Positions 47,925 through 50,758 of a DNA stretch of 50,758 nucleotides are shown here, piece by piece. Each line of letters begins with the position of its first letter. Position 1 is the first letter of the stretch. The translations under genes were made by a program, and so were the position numbers. The notes beneath the pieces were generated by a model. That model had not been told where the DNA came from. It saw only the letters and a list, made by a program, of their open reading frames with translations, and made no database searches. This DNA is from Chara braunii (Eukaryota > Streptophyta > Charophyceae > Charales > Characeae). Where the stretch lies: the NCBI GenBank assembly GCA_003427395.1, contig BFEA01000450.1:1211625-1262382 (forward strand), in the 5' to 3' direction.

Positions 47925-48767
47925 GCAGTCTAGTTGATGTAGCTCAGTGGTTAGAGAACCGATTGGAAATGCGCATTGTGGTATAAGGTTGTGGGTTCAA
48001 AACCCCACAGCCTTGTGCATGGACACCGGCAGGGTGTTAGATTGACGCACGACTGGACACATCCCCTTGGGCTGACGCATGGTACTATTACAGACACTGC
48101 CTGCGCACCACCCAAGGGTAGTCCACGGTGTTCACGGTGTTGTATGTTGGTTGTGTGTTTCACAGGGTTTGCTTGGGGTCTCCTCGATACATGATTCACA
48201 AAGTACACATAGCTTTCGGGCATACACACATAGCTTGTGAATTATATATTGCTTACAGGTTACATACACAAGTTTCCACACATGACACTGTCTACACAGA
48301 TTCACAGAATATATACACAAAAAAAAACAGGCTGGGAAGCTAGTCACTGGTGGGGTCTAGTGCCTGCAGTAGGTTCAGGTAGGTTGGATAGGCTGCCATT
48401 GGGTGCAGTTCCTACTGACATTCGGATAGAACTGTCTGGTGGCTATATATATATGGGGCCTGTAGTTCATTGTCTGGGTCTGGCGTCCGAAGTTCCCGTT
48501 CGACAAGGTTCGTCCGATTCCGCTTCCACTAGGGCTGGGCAATCTATCAGCCCTGGTGCCTATCACTGCTGTTTGGTCCAAGTTGCCTGCCCGTTGGTAG
48601 GGCAATGGTCCTGAGTGCTGGTCACACTAAGGAGTATTGACGTGAGGATGGGTTGGGAGGTGGTCTCATATTCCAGGACACCCACGGCTCACAGTTCCAG
48701 GTGATCACTGTGCACACACTGACTGGCCTCTACAACACCCTGGACTTTTATTATTTAAAAAAAAAAA
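47925..48767 (+). mobile_element. tRNA-derived SINE (843 bp) inside integrase of element C
   Basis: Flanked by a perfect 14-bp target duplication AGAATGTACATTAG (47,911-47,924 and 48,768-48,781). The head has an A box TAGCTCAGTGG (47,940-47,950) and a B box GGTTCAAAACC (47,994-48,004) in a perfect 5-bp T stem (GTGGG/CCCAC). The body of about 740 bp differs from the SINE at 37,621. The tail is A12 (48,757-48,768). Removing SINE plus one duplication (857 bp) leaves the integrase reading RMYIRPDQVNW in the upstream frame. It is younger than element C. Confidence 0.92.
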
Positions 48768-49281
48768 AGAATGTACATTAGACCCGATCAAGTTAACTGG
48801 GACGAGATGCTCCCAAAGGTAGCCAGCGCGTACAACAACACACTCCCAATGAACTACATAAGTCCTTTAAACCGTGTAGACCGTTTGAGGGACTGAACCG
48901 GGACCAAATTCAGAGGATACCACCCGGTACTAGAGAGTTTGCGTTACAGCACGAGAAAGAGATTGCTACAGTGGTCGAGAACCTGAGGAAGGCCCAGCAT
49001 AAGATGATAGAACAGGCTAATAAGTACCGTCGCCCATCACAGTTTCAAATCGGTGACTTAATCTGGGTCAAGTCCAAAGAGTTTGTCCCTGAGGAGAACA
49101 TCTCGCAGAAGCCGTTGCCTGCGTATAGAGGACCATGGCCAGTCTTAGAAGTCAAGGGCGGAGATGATGGGCCGTCCTACACCGTAGAGATTCCAGTACA
49201 CCTCCACACCTACCCAGTTTTTCATGGGTCAAAGTTGTTGCCTTGCACTACGAGTCAACAATTTCCATCCAGAAGGTCTAT
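48768..49281 (+). pseudogene. Integrase C-terminal domain, element C
   Basis: Resumes with MYIRPDQVNWDEMLPKVASA. A small deletion at YNN shifts the frame, and 48,971-49,281 continues with LRKAQHKMIEQANKYRRPSQ, IGDLIWVKSKEFVPEENISQ and the GPY/F module YRGPWPVLEVKGGDDGPSYT through TYPVFHGSKLLPCTTSQQFP. The chromodomain-like tail should follow but lies inverted at 49,747-49,951. Confidence 0.85.
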
Positions 49282-49951
49282 GATTTTCCACCGGGCCCAT
49301 GGTGCACACAGTCCCACATGGTACTTGCTGACTGGACAAAGTGCGACTGGGACTGGGTACCGCTGAGTAGGCGAGGTTGGACTAACCACTTGCCCACTTG
49401 CCTACAGACCTTCTTCGCCTAAGACTACACAAAGGGTCACTTCCGCACCTTTCGGAAGCCCGTAGACTTGACCCTGGTACTGTAGCAGCTACGACTTGAC
49501 CTTTCAATACTGTAGCAGCTACGACTTGACCTTTCAATACTGTAGCAGCTACGACTTCTACCCCTACTAAGACTCCTAACCGACAGATCTACAGTTCGAG
49601 AGCCGACGACCACACTAACCTGTGACAGACGACAGGCGATGACCAAGACAAAGGTCGCGGATTCAAACACACACAGGGCAACTAACATTGTACACGGGTA
49701 AGGGCGAGATCCCGCCGGCCTAAATTCAAGGTCCTCCGAGAATATATCAATCCCTTGCATAGGCACGGATTACGTCGGGAGCAGTCTCTAGAAGTTGTGT
49801 TTGGGTAAACCAGCTGTCGTCTTCCGGTTCCTGGTAAGAAAATCTGACTTTATACTGTTTTTGTGGATGACCTCTACCTCCTTTTCGGAATACATCTACA
49901 TCTTCACCTACTATGCGGTCAATGTTGTATCTTCCGTCCATATCCGGAGGG
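49282..49951 (-). other. Inverted segment: pol end plus start of 3' LTR, element C
   Basis: Read on the minus strand the order is PPDMDGRYNIDRIVGEDVDV and QKQYKVRFSYQEPEDDSWFT (chromodomain-like tail, about 49,747-49,951), the polypurine region GAGGACCTTGAATTTAGGCC, and then LTR sequence to the GGGCCCGGTGGAA point. The rest of the LTR (from CCAGCGACCATCCGG, 49,952) is in normal orientation. About 60 bp at the polypurine/LTR junction, including the TGAAAC start of the LTR, are deleted within it (join near 49,711). Confidence 0.85.
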
Positions 49952-50442
49952 ACCAGCGACCATCCGGAGTATAAATCAAGAGGCATCGTCCAGTCATTCA
50001 TTCATTCTGCCTGTCAGCCGTGCGGAAGCGCTGCCTTAGCGTCTTGTGCAAGGAGGTCTGCAGGTGCCCAAAGGAGAAGTGGGCTGCGAGGGAGACGAAG
50101 CGGCCATAGCCGCTAGTAGCTAGGAGGTAGAAGGCAGCCATAGCTGCCATAGGTTAGAGATAGGCTGTAGCGTGAATGTGTGAGCGTGTTGCATGAAGTG
50201 TATGAGTGTGTGTGGGACATCCAGGGAGATCCAGAGTAGCGTGTGTGGGAACAGTGGCCGGGAATACAGTGTCAGCTGGGGTGGTGTGGGCACACAGGCG
50301 CCATAGCCATCGGAAGCAAGTTTGAATCTGAACTGTGTTTTTGGCCTCGTTATCTCTGAGCTTTGTGTGGGCACCTGGCACCAGTGTGATTGCCACCTGT
50401 TTTCATGCATGCTGAATAAGGAAGAAGATGAGTCTGGTTGCA
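49952..50442 (+). repeat. 3' LTR of element C, collinear part
   Basis: Matches 41,190-41,692 of the 5' LTR to the end GGTTGCA, with TATAAATC at 49,970. The upstream part of this LTR is in the inverted segment (49,282 to about 49,710). There the GTAGCAGCTAC minisatellite has three copies against one in the 5' LTR. Confidence 0.9.
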
Positions 50443-50475
50443 GATTGCATGCTTAATCGAAATGCTGATCCAGGT
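50443..50475 (+). repeat. Continuation of the GATTGATT minisatellite
   Basis: GATTGCATGCTTAATCGAAA and ATGCTGATC resume the array that element C split at 40,760. Confidence 0.8.
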
Positions 50476-50670
50476 GTTCACCACCATCGAAATGCTTTTT
50501 CTTGTTGGCACCCAGGCTTATCCTATAAATCTGTTTTTTTTTCTAATATATAATCTCCCTCCAAACCATGAATCTGTGTTTTTTTTTTTTTCCCCTTTAG
50601 AAATTTTATTATTCTCCGCATCTCTTTCGATAATACCTCTCTGCCGAGCAGCTATATATATCGTATATAT
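50476..50670. other. Stretch without recognised genes
   Basis: T-rich sequence with (AT)n from about 50,652. No gene recognised. Confidence 0.5.
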
Positions 50671-50758
50671 ATCGTCAAATAGAACTGCCCGGTAAACCGT
50701 AGGCAGAGAGGGAGAAGAGGACAACAAACGAGGGGCTGTGACAAACTGTTTCGTCGGA
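50671..50758 (-). repeat. Hammerhead-like repeat family, copy cut by the window end
   Basis: TCGTCAAATAGAACTGCCCG leads to GGTAAACCGTAGGCAGAG, AACAAACGAGGGGCTGTGAC and AAACTGTTTCGTCGGA. The last bases give, on the minus strand, UCCGACGAAACAGUUUGUC: the 3' side of helix II (CCGAC, which would pair perfectly with GUCGG), GAAA and helix III. The CUGAUGA side lies outside the window. Confidence 0.75.

Larger units (their letters stand above)
40761..50442 (+). mobile_element. Ty3/gypsy LTR retrotransposon C, with nested SINE and inversion
   Basis: It has a 5' LTR at 40,761-41,692 and a rearranged 3' LTR ending at 50,442. GATT at 40,757-40,760 and 50,443-50,446 is a 4-bp target duplication. The internal part parallels element B: leader with (GA)n and TTGACC array, gag, zinc knuckle, protease, RT, RNase H, integrase. 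Damage seen: stop at 43,252, gag deletion of about 225 bp near 44,183, protease Asp-to-Asn, 197-bp tandem duplication in pol, integrase Asp-to-Asn, an 843-bp SINE in integrase, and an inversion of about 670 bp over the pol/3' LTR junction. Confidence 0.92.

Noticed and set aside
47934-48010. Functional tRNA gene
   Set aside because: Good A and B boxes but no complete cloverleaf; it is the head of a SINE with target duplications and a poly(A) tail.

Overview
This window is repeat-dominated nuclear DNA of a eukaryote, most likely a streptophyte (green plant lineage; a charophyte alga would fit). The pointers are a plant-type U2 snRNA 5' end, a U6 snRNA-derived sequence, Ty3/gypsy elements whose pol ends in a chromodomain-like tail, a LINE with the C-terminal zinc-binding region usual in plant LINEs, and two tRNA-derived SINEs. 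The species is my inference. I found no intact host protein-coding gene.

Layout. 1-11.3 kb: low-copy AT-rich DNA with a foldback repeat, one copy of a hammerhead-like repeat family, a decayed gene of unknown family (about 6.48-7.77 kb), several short tandem repeats, a 107-bp MITE and a microsatellite-like (CTG/CTA) tract. 11.27-11.81 kb: a tandemly duplicated block carrying U2 snRNA 5' ends with a TATA-like box about 30 bp upstream. 11,890-21,253: Ty3/gypsy element A (minus strand), with ~1-kb LTRs, a 4-bp target duplication, a tRNA-Leu-like primer site and a 460-bp insertion inside gag. 22.1-22.4 kb: duplicated MITE copies. 22,565-26,584: a 5'-truncated, frameshifted LINE. 26,585-35,403: gypsy element B (plus strand), decayed. 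35.85-36.13 kb: tandem copies of the hammerhead-like repeat. 36.4-38.6 kb: a 283-bp tandem duplication, a MITE, a 502-bp SINE with target duplications and a U6 retropseudogene. 39,418-40,286: LTR plus primer site of element D (minus). 40,287-40,760: a GATTGATT minisatellite, into which gypsy element C (40,761-50,442, plus strand) inserted. C carries an 843-bp SINE inside its integrase and a ~670-bp inversion spanning the pol end and 3' LTR. The window ends in another hammerhead-like repeat copy.

A, B and C have the usual order LTR - primer site - leader - gag (coiled coil, capsid, zinc knuckle) - protease - reverse transcriptase - RNase H - integrase - chromodomain-like tail - LTR. All are disabled by stops, frameshifts, insertions and, in B and C, loss of catalytic residues. 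B, C and D belong to one family (initiator-Met primer site; B and C share a TATAAATC box, a (GA)n tract and a leader array of TTGACC motifs). A is a separate family. All four carry a repeated GCCATAGC(C) motif on the sense strand of LTR and leader.

The observations I consider most worth following are the hammerhead-like repeat family, the TTGACC (W-box-like) arrays and shared GCCATAGCC motif of the gypsy leaders, the duplicated U2 promoter block, and the nested insertions whose removal restores the reading frame.
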